A stretch of DNA of 7,635 nucleotides from assembly GCA_034189035.1 (NCBI GenBank), contig JAXHVA010000159.1, positions 1-7,635 on the forward strand, given 5' to 3'. Made by a program: the position numbers and the translations under genes. The stretch comes from JAUXFK01 sp034189035 (GTDB taxonomy: Bacteria > Desulfobacterota > UBA8473). The notes beneath the pieces were generated by a model. It was not told the DNA's origin and searched no databases. It was given only the letters and a program-made list of their open reading frames with translations. Of the stretch, positions 1 through 6,645 are shown piece after piece. Positions within the stretch are counted from its first letter, which is position 1. Every line of letters begins with the position of its first letter.

Positions 1-425
1 TTTTTTCGCCGATTGGTGCAAGGGTTTTTGAAGAAACATGCAAAATTGCTTGCACTTTCGGCCAACCTATTAACACATATAAATAAATATATCAACACAT
101 TAACGCTTATTCAGCAGGCCTCAATTATCCTTTCGCTTTAATAATCAGACTTCAATTGATTGATTTAGAAACAACAGGAAAAAACAATCCATATCTAGTC
201 AAATGTATAAGTTTTCAGATTATTAAATACCGCGGATTCGTTCGGCAGCTAGACGAATAAAGATACGCCAAGTCATCAATCAACCATGTGCCGCCGCTTA
301 TAGCTGCCACCGGACTTTGAAGGAAAGATGGCGATGTCTGAGAGGTCGATCAGGGGATATGGGCTATACATTCGGCTTTCTCAAAACCCTGACGAGCGAA
401 AGTGAAATCCTCTGTTTTTATGAAG
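1..425. other. AT-rich non-coding region downstream of the operon
   Basis: No convincing gene on either strand; short open readings here overlap the end of the 426-1601 gene or lack homology signals. Positions 61-240 are very AT-rich. Minor structure includes an inverted pair GTGCAAG (16-22)/CTTGCAC (49-55), a direct repeat AACACAT (72-78 and 94-100) and an inverted pair GGCAGCTA (244-251)/TAGCTGCC (301-308). None can be assigned a function. No intrinsic terminator with a T-tract was found for the minus-strand operon. Confidence 0.6.
341..413. repeat. Nested inverted repeat just beyond the last gene
   Basis: Two nested complementary pairs lie 13-85 nt after the last stop codon. The outer pair is AGAGG (341-345) with CCTCT (409-413). 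The inner pair is TCG-A-TCAGGG (346-355) with CCCTGACGA (387-395), which is 9 bp with one bulged A around a 31-nt loop. The minus-strand loop also holds a small GGTTTTGAGAAAGCC hairpin. On the minus strand no T-run follows, so it is not a classical intrinsic terminator for the operon. On the plus strand GTTTTTA follows the outer arm (414-420). It may be an mRNA 3'-end structure or chance. Confidence 0.4.
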
Positions 426-1601
426 TCATTGTATCTTACGAAGTTTTTCAAAAAAAGGGGTTTTCTTCTCTTCAATACAGGCGGCAGCATATAAATACAT
501 TGATGCAGACCAGCTTTGCCAGTCATTGCCCTGCGGGCTACCATCCTGAGCCTTATACCACTCGTTGAATCCGTATGCCAGTTCGGGGGTTCTTGACTGT
601 TGAATACATTTTGTAAGAAAATAAAATTTTTTCTCTGCGAGTTTGTGCTTTCCTGCTGCGATCAAAGCCGCGACATAAAAACCACAGACAAAAGGCCAGA
701 TACCTCCGTTATGATATTCCCCGGGAGCATTCATTTTCGCATAACGGGGATGCCAGTCAGTATCTCCCGGTATGATATAGGGGAAGAAATTCGGCGGAAG
801 GTCAAGGGCCAGTTCGTTTCTCTGTTGGAGTTCGTGACACTCTTTTTCTACCCAGGTAATAATCCTGGCTGCCCTTGATGGTGATGCTATCCCCATAATA
901 ATCGCAAAACTATTGCCCAGCAGATCAAAACGTTCACTATTGTATATTTTATAGGACCATAATGCATAATAGGGTTTACGTTTTATGAGTAATCCTTCAT
1001 CTATATAGTGTTTTTTTCCTTCTTCCCGGATTAAAAATCGTTCCATCTGTTCTTTTATCCGATTTGCTTTTTCAGAAAGACCGAGGAGTTGTAGATAAGC
1101 ATAAACAATGGTATTGACATAGAGCCCATACCCCAGGACCCACTGTTCATCACGCCAGTCGCTGGTCGGCAGTTGAGAAACCAGTACCCTGTCTGAAGGG
1201 GATTGATATTCCATCCAGACAAGGGCTTTATTAACGGATTCTTTTAAAAAATCTCTGTCCCCAATATGGTTTCTGTAAATTGCGACTGCCAGTAAAAATA
1301 AGGGTGTAGTATCACTCGCGCCTCTCTCTTTTGAATTATGAACAAGAGACGGTATATGTCCCAGGCGTGTTTGGTTTTTTGCTAAGGTTTTCAAGACGTT
1401 TTGTAAAGATTTGATCAACTTTTCATTGCCGGTCAACAGGACACCGAGAGTGGAAATCATTAAGTCTCTGGTGTAGGGCTCAGGGTAGCCCCAGCCGGCA
1501 GTGCGAGGAAGGCCGCCGTAAGGGCCGTTGGAATTATGCAGCAACACATCAATGGCTGCTCTTTTTGTGTCGTTTATTTCCATTATGAATTTCTTTTCCA
1601 T
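426..1601 (-). CDS. Six-hairpin glycoside hydrolase-like protein (GDE/GH63/GH100 type)
   Basis: A 391-residue protein with (alpha/alpha)6-barrel features of the amylo-alpha-1,6-glucosidase, GH63 and neutral-invertase group. Motifs are WGYPEPYTRDL (37-47), SDTTPLFLLAV (96-106), SDWRDEQWVLGYG (147-159), FDLLGNSFAI (225-234), GEYHNGGIWPF (294-304), FNEWY (345-349) and GNDWQSWSASMYLYAA (358-373). D148 is a candidate general acid and E295 or E347 a candidate base, by analogy only. It is not an invertase by sequence pattern alone, since the acid motif differs from that of GH100. No signal peptide, so an intracellular oligosaccharide is the likely substrate. The ATG at 1601 follows the upstream TAG with no gap and has GGGA 9 nt upstream; an ATG at 1583 is an alternative. 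This is the last gene of the run. It shows no close resemblance to the other six-hairpin protein at 6635-7555 beyond the fold, so duplication is not indicated. Confidence 0.78.
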   Translation of the reverse strand: MEKKFIMEINDTKRAAIDVLLHNSNGPYGGLPRTAGWGYPEPYTRDLMISTLGVLLTGNEKLIKSLQNVLKTLAKNQTRLGHIPSLVHNSKERGASDTTPLFLLAVAIYRNHIGDRDFLKESVNKALVWMEYQSPSDRVLVSQLPTSDWRDEQWVLGYGLYVNTIVYAYLQLLGLSEKANRIKEQMERFLIREEGKKHYIDEGLLIKRKPYYALWSYKIYNSERFDLLGNSFAIIMGIASPSRAARIITWVEKECHELQQRNELALDLPPNFFPYIIPGDTDWHPRYAKMNAPGEYHNGGIWPFVCGFYVAALIAAGKHKLAEKKFYFLTKCIQQSRTPELAYGFNEWYKAQDGSPQGNDWQSWSASMYLYAAACIEEKKTPFFEKLRKIQ

Positions 1602-2744
1602 CTATGATCGTCCCAGTTTTTCCTCGACTATTTCAACAAAACGTTTGGCAACCTTCCGATAATCATAATTTTCGACCACTCGCTCACGCCCGGCCCGGCC
1701 CAATCGGATTCGCAATTCTGAATCCTCCATGAGGTCCATCAAGTAGTTTGCAATATCGTGAACACTCGCCCTGTAATCTACTGTTCGAGGTTGACCAAAA
1801 AGGTGACGATGCCTCTCCTCATACCCGGATTCTAATCCGAGAATGGTTTCCCGCGCAAGAACTTCCTGGGCCACTTCAGCCAACAAAGCTGTTTTATCGT
1901 GGATTAAGGTGTCAAGCATCCCCATCGCTTTGATCCCTATCACCGGTTTTGCACATGCGCCTGCTTCAACCTGGGGCATGCCGAAGCCTTCCAATCGTGA
2001 AGGGGCGGCATATATATCACAGGCATTGATCAGGTAAGGCATAAAATTTCGTGAAACCCTGTTCATTGTATAGATGATATTCTGTTTGATACCCAGTTGT
2101 TCCGCCAGTTTTAAATCCTCTAAATTCTGTTTTTCCGTTCTGTCCTGAGGCCAGACTTTACAGACATATCGCCAAGAAGGGGCCTTGGGATTATTGATTG
2201 CTAATGCCTGCATGACTTCATGTGCCCCTTTGAACGCAGCATCACCGCCGACAGTCAAAATCATGATATCATTCGGATTAATCCCCAGTGCTTGACGGAT
2301 AGCAACAACTTTCGGATGATCCTTATCAAACGGCTGGAAGGCTTCAGTATCACAACCTACCGGGAGGACTTCAATATTTTCACCTGAAATGCCATCCCTT
2401 ATATATACTTCTTTTACCCAATTGGAGGTGACCAGGATTAAGAGCAGGTCATTTAATATTTCTTGATAATTCGCAATATACCCATCCGCTACCAGCCAGG
2501 GAACCGGAAGCGCACCGTACTGTTTCGGATACAGGATAAGGTGAGGTGTATGCCCCCAATACCCGACACCAACAACTATATCGGGTTGAAACCATCGATA
2601 GTACCATTCTTTTTCCTGGACGGATTCAAAACTCACCGGATAGACATCCACTCCGATTTCTTTGAGTCCTCGATACAACAATTCGCCTTGTGTTGCAAGA
2701 CCTCCGGGAGACGCCGGGTAATCATAAAACACCAATACTTTCAT
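1602..2744 (-). CDS. GT4 family (GT-B fold) glycosyltransferase
   Basis: A 380-residue retaining glycosyltransferase. The N-terminal Rossmann domain starts MKVLVFYDYP with the acceptor-side glycine loop SPGGLATQ (12-19). VLPVGCDTEAF (126-136) marks the crossing into the donor domain, followed by LTVGGDAAFKGAHEV (163-177). The EX7E motif EGFGMPQVE (252-260) sits after AAPSR and binds the nucleotide-sugar. No membrane segment is seen; GT4 enzymes of this kind are cytosolic or peripheral. The start is set by GGAGG (2752-2756) 7 nt before the ATG. An in-frame longer reading from 2789 lies inside the deacetylase gene and is not needed. The 4-nt ATGA overlap with the PIG-L deacetylase recalls MshA/MshB and BshA/BshB logic, so GlcNAc is an attractive donor sugar, but donor and acceptor cannot be read from the sequence. 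Its TAG stop directly abuts the next ATG. Confidence 0.92.
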   Translation of the reverse strand: MKVLVFYDYPASPGGLATQGELLYRGLKEIGVDVYPVSFESVQEKEWYYRWFQPDIVVGVGYWGHTPHLILYPKQYGALPVPWLVADGYIANYQEILNDLLLILVTSNWVKEVYIRDGISGENIEVLPVGCDTEAFQPFDKDHPKVVAIRQALGINPNDIMILTVGGDAAFKGAHEVMQALAINNPKAPSWRYVCKVWPQDRTEKQNLEDLKLAEQLGIKQNIIYTMNRVSRNFMPYLINACDIYAAPSRLEGFGMPQVEAGACAKPVIGIKAMGMLDTLIHDKTALLAEVAQEVLARETILGLESGYEERHRHLFGQPRTVDYRASVHDIANYLMDLMEDSELRIRLGRAGRERVVENYDYRKVAKRFVEIVEEKLGRS

Positions 2745-3376
2745 GTGGATACCTCCATGAAAAATTTCTGCCGACTGTCGAAGCACCAAAAGCCTTCACA
2801 AAGAGGTACGGTTTTCGCTTCAAAACTGTTGACGGAAAAATTATATACTTCTGTGATTATCGAATATTTTTTCTCCCAAATGATTCTTTCTAATTCTATG
2901 AACCTGTCCGCAGATTTTATCGGGCGGGGGAGATATTCTCCCCCGCCATCTTCATAGGCGAATAGCCATAATTGTCTGGAAGATAATTTCTTGTTCTTCC
3001 ACATTTGTATAACTTGCTGTCCGATTTCTTCGTGTCTTTTATGTCTTGTATATTCACCATCCGGGCTATGCGTAACAATAATGTCATATTCAAGGCAAGG
3101 CATTAAGGATAAAATCGATTCTCCGATCTCCTGCGGGGGGAGCGGTTTTTGCTCTGGCCCGTCATCCAAATTGCCCATTTTCCCTTCAGCTTCCAATATG
3201 GTAAGCGCATTGAAGAATCTTGGCGATCGCTCAGGATCATCGCCTCGACACAATGATATAATATGCCAGTTATAATCCGTTCCTATCAGAATAGTCCCGC
3301 CTGCCCATAGCGTTTCATCGTCCGGATGAGCTACAATTACTGCCGCATTTTTATTGGTTTTCCTCTTCAAATTCAT
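2741..3376 (-). CDS. PIG-L/LmbE-family zinc-dependent N-deacetylase
   Basis: A 211-residue single-domain member of the PIG-L family, which removes the N-acetyl group from GlcNAc-containing glycosides; relatives act in GPI anchor, mycothiol (MshB), bacillithiol (BshB) and teicoplanin pathways. The signature AHPDDE is at 16-21 and supplies two zinc ligands (H17, D20) and the catalytic Asp (D19). The second half-site THSPDGEYTRHKRHEEIG (102-119) supplies the third ligand, probably H115. Length is normal for bacterial members and no signal peptide or membrane helix is visible. I chose the ATG at 3376, giving a 26-nt overlap with the isomerase gene. An in-frame TTG at 3415 would add 13 residues but lacks a Shine-Dalgarno; the ATG also has only GGGA immediately before it, so the start is not certain. 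It overlaps the following glycosyltransferase by 4 nt (ATGA), suggesting the two enzymes act in consecutive steps. Confidence 0.9.
   Translation of the reverse strand: MNLKRKTNKNAAVIVAHPDDETLWAGGTILIGTDYNWHIISLCRGDDPERSPRFFNALTILEAEGKMGNLDDGPEQKPLPPQEIGESILSLMPCLEYDIIVTHSPDGEYTRHKRHEEIGQQVIQMWKNKKLSSRQLWLFAYEDGGGEYLPRPIKSADRFIELERIIWEKKYSIITEVYNFSVNSFEAKTVPLCEGFWCFDSRQKFFMEVST
2752..2756 (-). promoter_or_regulatory. Strong ribosome binding site for the GT4 gene
   Basis: GGAGG on the minus strand, 7 nt before the ATG at 2744. It lies inside the last codons of the PIG-L gene and decides the glycosyltransferase start over the longer reading from 2789. Confidence 0.85.
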
Positions 3377-4370
3377 TCCCGATTTTTCTCGCCCGTTGCG
3401 GGTGATCCAAGTCAACTTTATTCATTAAACCGATTTCAACCAGTAAATTCCAGCCGGCAACTAATTGGAGATACGGATTGAACCCATTGTATCGAGGCAA
3501 AAGTATTGTAGGAAACAATGATTGCCTGTGAGAGATAGCAAATATCGGCAACCCAACCCTATTCATCATCACACTTCTGTATTTTTCTTCTTCCTGAGGG
3601 AAGGGATCTATGATTATCAGAATATCTTTATCGGTTATTACCTCTTCGATGCCGTGGACAGTATACGTTCCTTCTAAAAAGTCTGACTTCTTTCTGACTA
3701 CTTCATTTGCTTTCAACGTGAGTTCTTCAGCGACACCATTATTGCGACCCGCAAAATATATAACTTCTGCGGGGGCGGTCTTTTCAATTACTTCCAGAGG
3801 AATTTCCATTTGTAAAACGATCTTAAGTAAGTCAGCCAACTTGTTGAGATTCACTGGTGACTTATGGCTTCTGTTTCTCAGAAGAATGTCATAAAATAAG
3901 GCTTGCTCAACAACTGATTTAGTAGCGGCTACAGCCCCCTCAGGGCCGCATGACAAGACATAGGTATCGCGAACCATCTGAGCTACGGGGGAAGTTCCAT
4001 CGCTCGTAAGAGCAATAATATTATCATGCTTTTTGGAAAGCAAGTGTTGAATCAACCTGATAACCTCTTTAGTTCTTCCGGAATTTGAGGCAACAAACAC
4101 GGTATAATCTTCAAGATCATATTCCATGGCCTGTATTGCACTTTCAGTAATAGCTACCATTTCTGATGAATATTGCAATAGATTGTAAACTGTATTGTGG
4201 GCGGGAAATATCCTGGAAGAACCTTCACCGGTAAAAAACACCTTTTGTTTTTTTATTTTTAAGGCAAACCCGTTGATTTTACGAACATCTATCGCTTTTA
4301 CAGCTTCAACTGTTGCCAACATGTCTTTAATGAGACTGTATTTTGTATATCTGTCCTGGGCAAGATTCAC
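3351..4370 (-). CDS. Double-SIS-domain phosphosugar isomerase/deaminase-like protein
   Basis: A 339-residue protein with two SIS (sugar isomerase) domains, like the isomerase half of GlmS or like AgaS. SIS1 carries GEGSSR (48-53) and SNSGRTKE (95-102), the phosphosugar-binding turns, followed by ALTSDGTSPVA (120-130) and GAVAATKSVVEQ (145-156). SIS2 carries AGRNNGVAEELTLKANEV (207-224) and YTVHG (236-240). There is no N-terminal glutaminase domain, so it cannot be a complete GlmS. Where GlmS has ELKHG, this protein has YTVHG: the ring-opening His type residue is kept and the acidic residue is not, pointing to a different isomerase or deaminase reaction on a hexose- or hexosamine-phosphate. 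Start is GTG at 4370 with GGGGGAG (4384-4390) 13 nt upstream, a long spacing; an in-frame ATG at 4322 lacks a Shine-Dalgarno. The 51-nt gap before it is the only real gap in the run and contains a GATAAT hexamer (4405-4410), possibly an internal promoter -10. Confidence 0.85.
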   Translation of the reverse strand: MNLAQDRYTKYSLIKDMLATVEAVKAIDVRKINGFALKIKKQKVFFTGEGSSRIFPAHNTVYNLLQYSSEMVAITESAIQAMEYDLEDYTVFVASNSGRTKEVIRLIQHLLSKKHDNIIALTSDGTSPVAQMVRDTYVLSCGPEGAVAATKSVVEQALFYDILLRNRSHKSPVNLNKLADLLKIVLQMEIPLEVIEKTAPAEVIYFAGRNNGVAEELTLKANEVVRKKSDFLEGTYTVHGIEEVITDKDILIIIDPFPQEEEKYRSVMMNRVGLPIFAISHRQSLFPTILLPRYNGFNPYLQLVAGWNLLVEIGLMNKVDLDHPQRARKIGNEFEEENQ

Positions 4371-4421
4371 TTGAGATTGTAGTCTCCCCCTTCAATCAAT
4401 ACGAATTATCTGCGAATATAA

Positions 4422-5417
4422 TCATTCACATTTCACATGGTTATGCCTTCCCAACCAATCCAACATCTCGGATATGCTGGTCGTGGCCAGGGCAATGCAT
4501 TTGTCCGCACCGCCATAATAGATGCGCACCTCCTCGTCCCTTTCATTCACCCACCCACAGGGAAAGACAACCTTGTTAACGTCGCCTATGATCTCGTACG
4601 TCTCCTCAGGAGCGAATACCCATTCGTCAGAGCGAGCGAGCAACCTCGTGGGATCTTTCAGATCAAGAAGCGCTAGGCCCAACCTGTAAAGGCAGCCGCT
4701 TGCAGTTGTTCTCACACCATGGTAAAGAAGAAGCCAGCCTTTGGTCGTCCGCAGAGGAGGGGGAGACAGACCGATCTTATTTGCATCCCACCATGCGCCC
4801 ATCCGAGCTGGAATGAGTATCTGGTGATCACCCCAATGCTTCATATCAGGGCTGAAAGAAATCCAAATATGAGCGCCTACTGTAGCAAAGGCGGAGACAG
4901 GCCGGTGCAGCATAGCCCACCGCCCACTGAATTGAACCGGGAAGAGGGCCGCATCTTTGTCTTCAGGGGGCATGATCGCCCCTTTTCGCTCAAAGGTTTT
5001 GAAGTCCCTGGTGGTGGCTAAGGAAACGAGGGGGCCTCCTTTTGAATAGGCGGTGTAAACCACAGCCCAAAGGTCTTGATCTTCAATATACGTTATTCTG
5101 GGATCCTCAATGCCCCATATCTCCTCCGGATGGACATCAGGACTAGGAAGGAAAGTGGGGCTGTTGTCAATCTCCCAATTCGTAAGACCATCCTTGCTTC
5201 GCGCAACCGTCAGGTGGGAGATGCCTCGCCGATCCTCTACCCGCATGAGAAGAAGGGTTTGGTTCTCTATGATGGTCGCTCCGGCGTTGAATACTGAATT
5301 CGCCTGATAAGGGATATCCTTCACCTGAATAATCGGGTTTCTGCAATATCGAGCAAACAATTCTTTAAATCGATGATCGGGCATTGTGTTCATATCCTCT
5401 CTCATGTTCCGCTGCAT
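4422..5417 (-). CDS. GH130 family beta-mannoside phosphorylase-type glycosidase
   Basis: A 331-residue five-bladed beta-propeller enzyme of GH130. Members phosphorolyse beta-mannosides (mannosyl-glucose, beta-1,4-manno-oligosaccharides, Man-GlcNAc or beta-1,2-mannans) to mannose 1-phosphate, and some run in the synthetic direction. Visible motifs are VFNAGA (42-47), MRVED (58-62), GIEDPRIT (102-109) with the probable catalytic acid D105, DKDAALFP (153-160), HRP (171-173), NKIG (213-216), YHG (232-234) and YYGGAD (300-305). The Arg, Lys and His of HRP, NKIG and YHG are those I associate with phosphate binding, which favours a phosphorylase over the hydrolytic subfamilies. No signal peptide, so cytoplasmic. 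The first ATG is chosen because GGAG (5425-5428) lies 7 nt upstream; Met5, Met9 and Met12 are alternatives. It starts 1 nt after the preceding TGA, so translation is probably coupled. Subfamily and exact substrate are not determined. Confidence 0.92.
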   Translation of the reverse strand: MQRNMREDMNTMPDHRFKELFARYCRNPIIQVKDIPYQANSVFNAGATIIENQTLLLMRVEDRRGISHLTVARSKDGLTNWEIDNSPTFLPSPDVHPEEIWGIEDPRITYIEDQDLWAVVYTAYSKGGPLVSLATTRDFKTFERKGAIMPPEDKDAALFPVQFSGRWAMLHRPVSAFATVGAHIWISFSPDMKHWGDHQILIPARMGAWWDANKIGLSPPPLRTTKGWLLLYHGVRTTASGCLYRLGLALLDLKDPTRLLARSDEWVFAPEETYEIIGDVNKVVFPCGWVNERDEEVRIYYGGADKCIALATTSISEMLDWLGRHNHVKCE

Positions 5418-5418
5418 G

Positions 5419-5721
5419 TCAAAACTCCGGGTCTAAAATCACGGTTTTGCCGGTCTTGAGAGCCTTTCTGGCCAATTTGTATGCCTCATTATACTGAGAT
5501 GCTATGATTTCCCATGAAACCTCTCTATCGAGATACCGTTTCAGGTTCTCTCCCAGCTCAATTCGCAGATTCTCATCGCAAGCCAACTTGATCACTTTTT
5601 CTTTGAGCATCTCCTTTGTTGTGAATAGAAGACCCCCTTCGCTTTCCAGGGTCTGAGCGGTTAGCCCCTCCATGGGGGCAATGGTAATAAAGGGTTTGTT
5701 AAGGGCGATCACGCGCGCCAA
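5419..5721 (-). pseudogene. C-terminal remainder of the interrupted glycosyltransferase
   Basis: About 100 residues in the same frame as the upstream glycosyltransferase piece, separated from it only by the TAA at 5737-5739 plus five codons (TQSGT). The sequence reads LARVIALNKPFIT, then APMEGLTAQTLESEGGLLF, then a helical tail, which is the expected end of the GT-B C-terminal domain: donor-phosphate loop, acidic residue region and closing helices. A TTG at 5721 is the only nearby restart codon and has just a weak GGGA next to it. A separate polypeptide from here would lack most of the nucleotide-sugar site, so an independent gene is unlikely. The reading ends in a TGA one base before the GH130 ATG. 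It is best annotated with 5737-6645 as one disrupted gene, unless the stop is a sequencing error. Confidence 0.75.
5425..5428 (-). promoter_or_regulatory. Ribosome binding site for the GH130 gene
   Basis: GGAG on the minus strand, 7 nt before the ATG at 5417, within the last codons of the glycosyltransferase reading. It supports the first of four closely spaced in-frame ATGs as the start. Confidence 0.7.
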
Positions 5722-5736
5722 TGTCCCGGACTGGGT

Positions 5737-5739
5737 TTA
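5737..5739 (-). other. In-frame TAA interrupting the glycosyltransferase
   Basis: Minus-strand reading at this point is ...CCG TCT ATT GAC TAA ACC CAG TCC GGG ACA TTG..., with homologous protein sequence on both sides in one frame. A single base change from GAA, CAA, AAA or TAT/TAC would restore a sense codon. Relatives, from memory, have an ordinary residue between the Asp and TQSG. Confidence 0.9.
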
Positions 5740-6645
5740 GTCAATAGACGGCAGAACGATAAAGTCGCAAACGGCCATCATTTTGTAATACTCATCGCCC
5801 CTGGGAATGAATTCGTGGTAGTGGGCTATTCCTTTACCAGCCAGAATTTTAACCTCTGCTTTCCACTCTTCATAGTCTTGCTTATGGGCGAGGTCACGCA
5901 TTGCCCCGGCTGCCAGAAGGTCCCATTCCTTTCCTGTCCTCTGTTTGATCCCTTCGTGGATCTCCTCCCACATGGAAAGGAGGATGTCCCAGCGTTTGTT
6001 GGACTGAATCCAGCCGATCATTCCTACGACGTGCTCGGCCAGCCCTGTATCATCCAGGCCGAACTCTTTTCTCAGCTCCGGTATCTCATGTGGCCCCCAA
6101 CGTTTATCGGGCCGGGCGCCATGTGGAACCACCATGATGTTTTGTGGAGTCAGCCAGCCCCGTCCTGAAAAGTTCCAGTCGAGCCGCCACTTCTGGTAAT
6201 GGCACTTGAAAAGCACAACATGGCTCCTCTGACACAGTCTGTATAGAAAGTCGGCCTCAAAGTCTCTCAGCCGACCGTGGACTGTGTGAGGCTCAATCAC
6301 GGTTGGGAAGTCGCTTATTGCTTCCAACATGTCCAAAAACCCATCATTGCCGTCTCCGATCCCCCTCTGGTCAATGTGTTCGAAAAGCCCATATTCATGT
6401 TCAATATTTACCGCATAAGGATCCAAATCTTCGATCTTCTTGACCACCGGCTTCCACCAGTCGTTTCGTGTCATATCTATCAGGGGAAATACGCCTTCAC
6501 CCTCGCCGTCTGTATGACTGATGACAAGCACATCACGATCTGAGTTGGCTTTCTCAATAAACTCACGGGCCTTTTCACAGAAAGTAGCGATACCGCATAA
6601 CCTGGGTGTATACGAGCTGATCATAACGATGGGTTTAGCTGACAT
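5737..6645 (-). CDS. GT-B family glycosyltransferase, N-terminal 302 residues ending at a premature TAA
   Basis: Major part of a retaining GT-B (GT4-like) glycosyltransferase. Residues 7-22 hold the SSYTPRLCGIATF start typical of the mannosyltransferase-like proteins that sit beside GH130 genes. IEHEYG is at 81-86 and PHGARPD at 174-180. The second Rossmann domain begins at GMIGWIQSNKRWD (208-220). Reading ends at ...FIVLPSID then TAA (5737-5739). The same frame continues without a gap as TQSGTLARVIAL and on to a natural TGA at 5419-5421, so the intact gene would be 5419-6645, about 408 residues. The stop falls in the expected donor-binding loop, so this product alone should be inactive. I chose the ATG at 6645, which has AAGAAG upstream and overlaps the preceding gene by 11 nt. 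An in-frame TTG at 6672 would add nine residues but has no good Shine-Dalgarno. Donor and acceptor are unknown; mannose is a guess from context. Confidence 0.8.
   Translation of the reverse strand: MSAKPIVMISSYTPRLCGIATFCEKAREFIEKANSDRDVLVISHTDGEGEGVFPLIDMTRNDWWKPVVKKIEDLDPYAVNIEHEYGLFEHIDQRGIGDGNDGFLDMLEAISDFPTVIEPHTVHGRLRDFEADFLYRLCQRSHVVLFKCHYQKWRLDWNFSGRGWLTPQNIMVVPHGARPDKRWGPHEIPELRKEFGLDDTGLAEHVVGMIGWIQSNKRWDILLSMWEEIHEGIKQRTGKEWDLLAAGAMRDLAHKQDYEEWKAEVKILAGKGIAHYHEFIPRGDEYYKMMAVCDFIVLPSID

Noticed and set aside
1..120. Possible insertion-sequence end at the left edge, given short inverted pairs and a TTCAGCAGGCC stretch
   Set aside because: No transposase coding, no paired terminal repeats and no target-site duplication can be seen inside the window.
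244..308. 8-bp inverted repeat GGCAGCTA/TAGCTGCC as a terminator or operator
   Set aside because: The arms are 49 nt apart, there is no T-run and no gene start close by; chance is plausible.
317..568. Plus-strand reading of 83 codons near the left end, and the minus-strand 64-codon reading at 350-544
   Set aside because: Both overlap the 3' end of the six-hairpin gene in other frames and show no family motifs or ribosome binding sites.
1602..2789. Longer version of the GT4 gene starting at 2789
   Set aside because: The extra 15 residues lie inside the deacetylase gene, whereas GGAGG sits 7 nt before the ATG at 2744, where the canonical Rossmann strand begins.
2463..2957. Plus-strand 164-codon reading
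   Set aside because: It lies antisense across the deacetylase and GT4 genes, whose motifs are unmistakable, so it is a shadow.
5737..5739. Recoding of the internal stop (selenocysteine, pyrrolysine or an altered genetic code)
   Set aside because: The codon is TAA, not TGA or TAG, and TAA, TAG and TGA all act as ordinary terminators in neighbouring genes.
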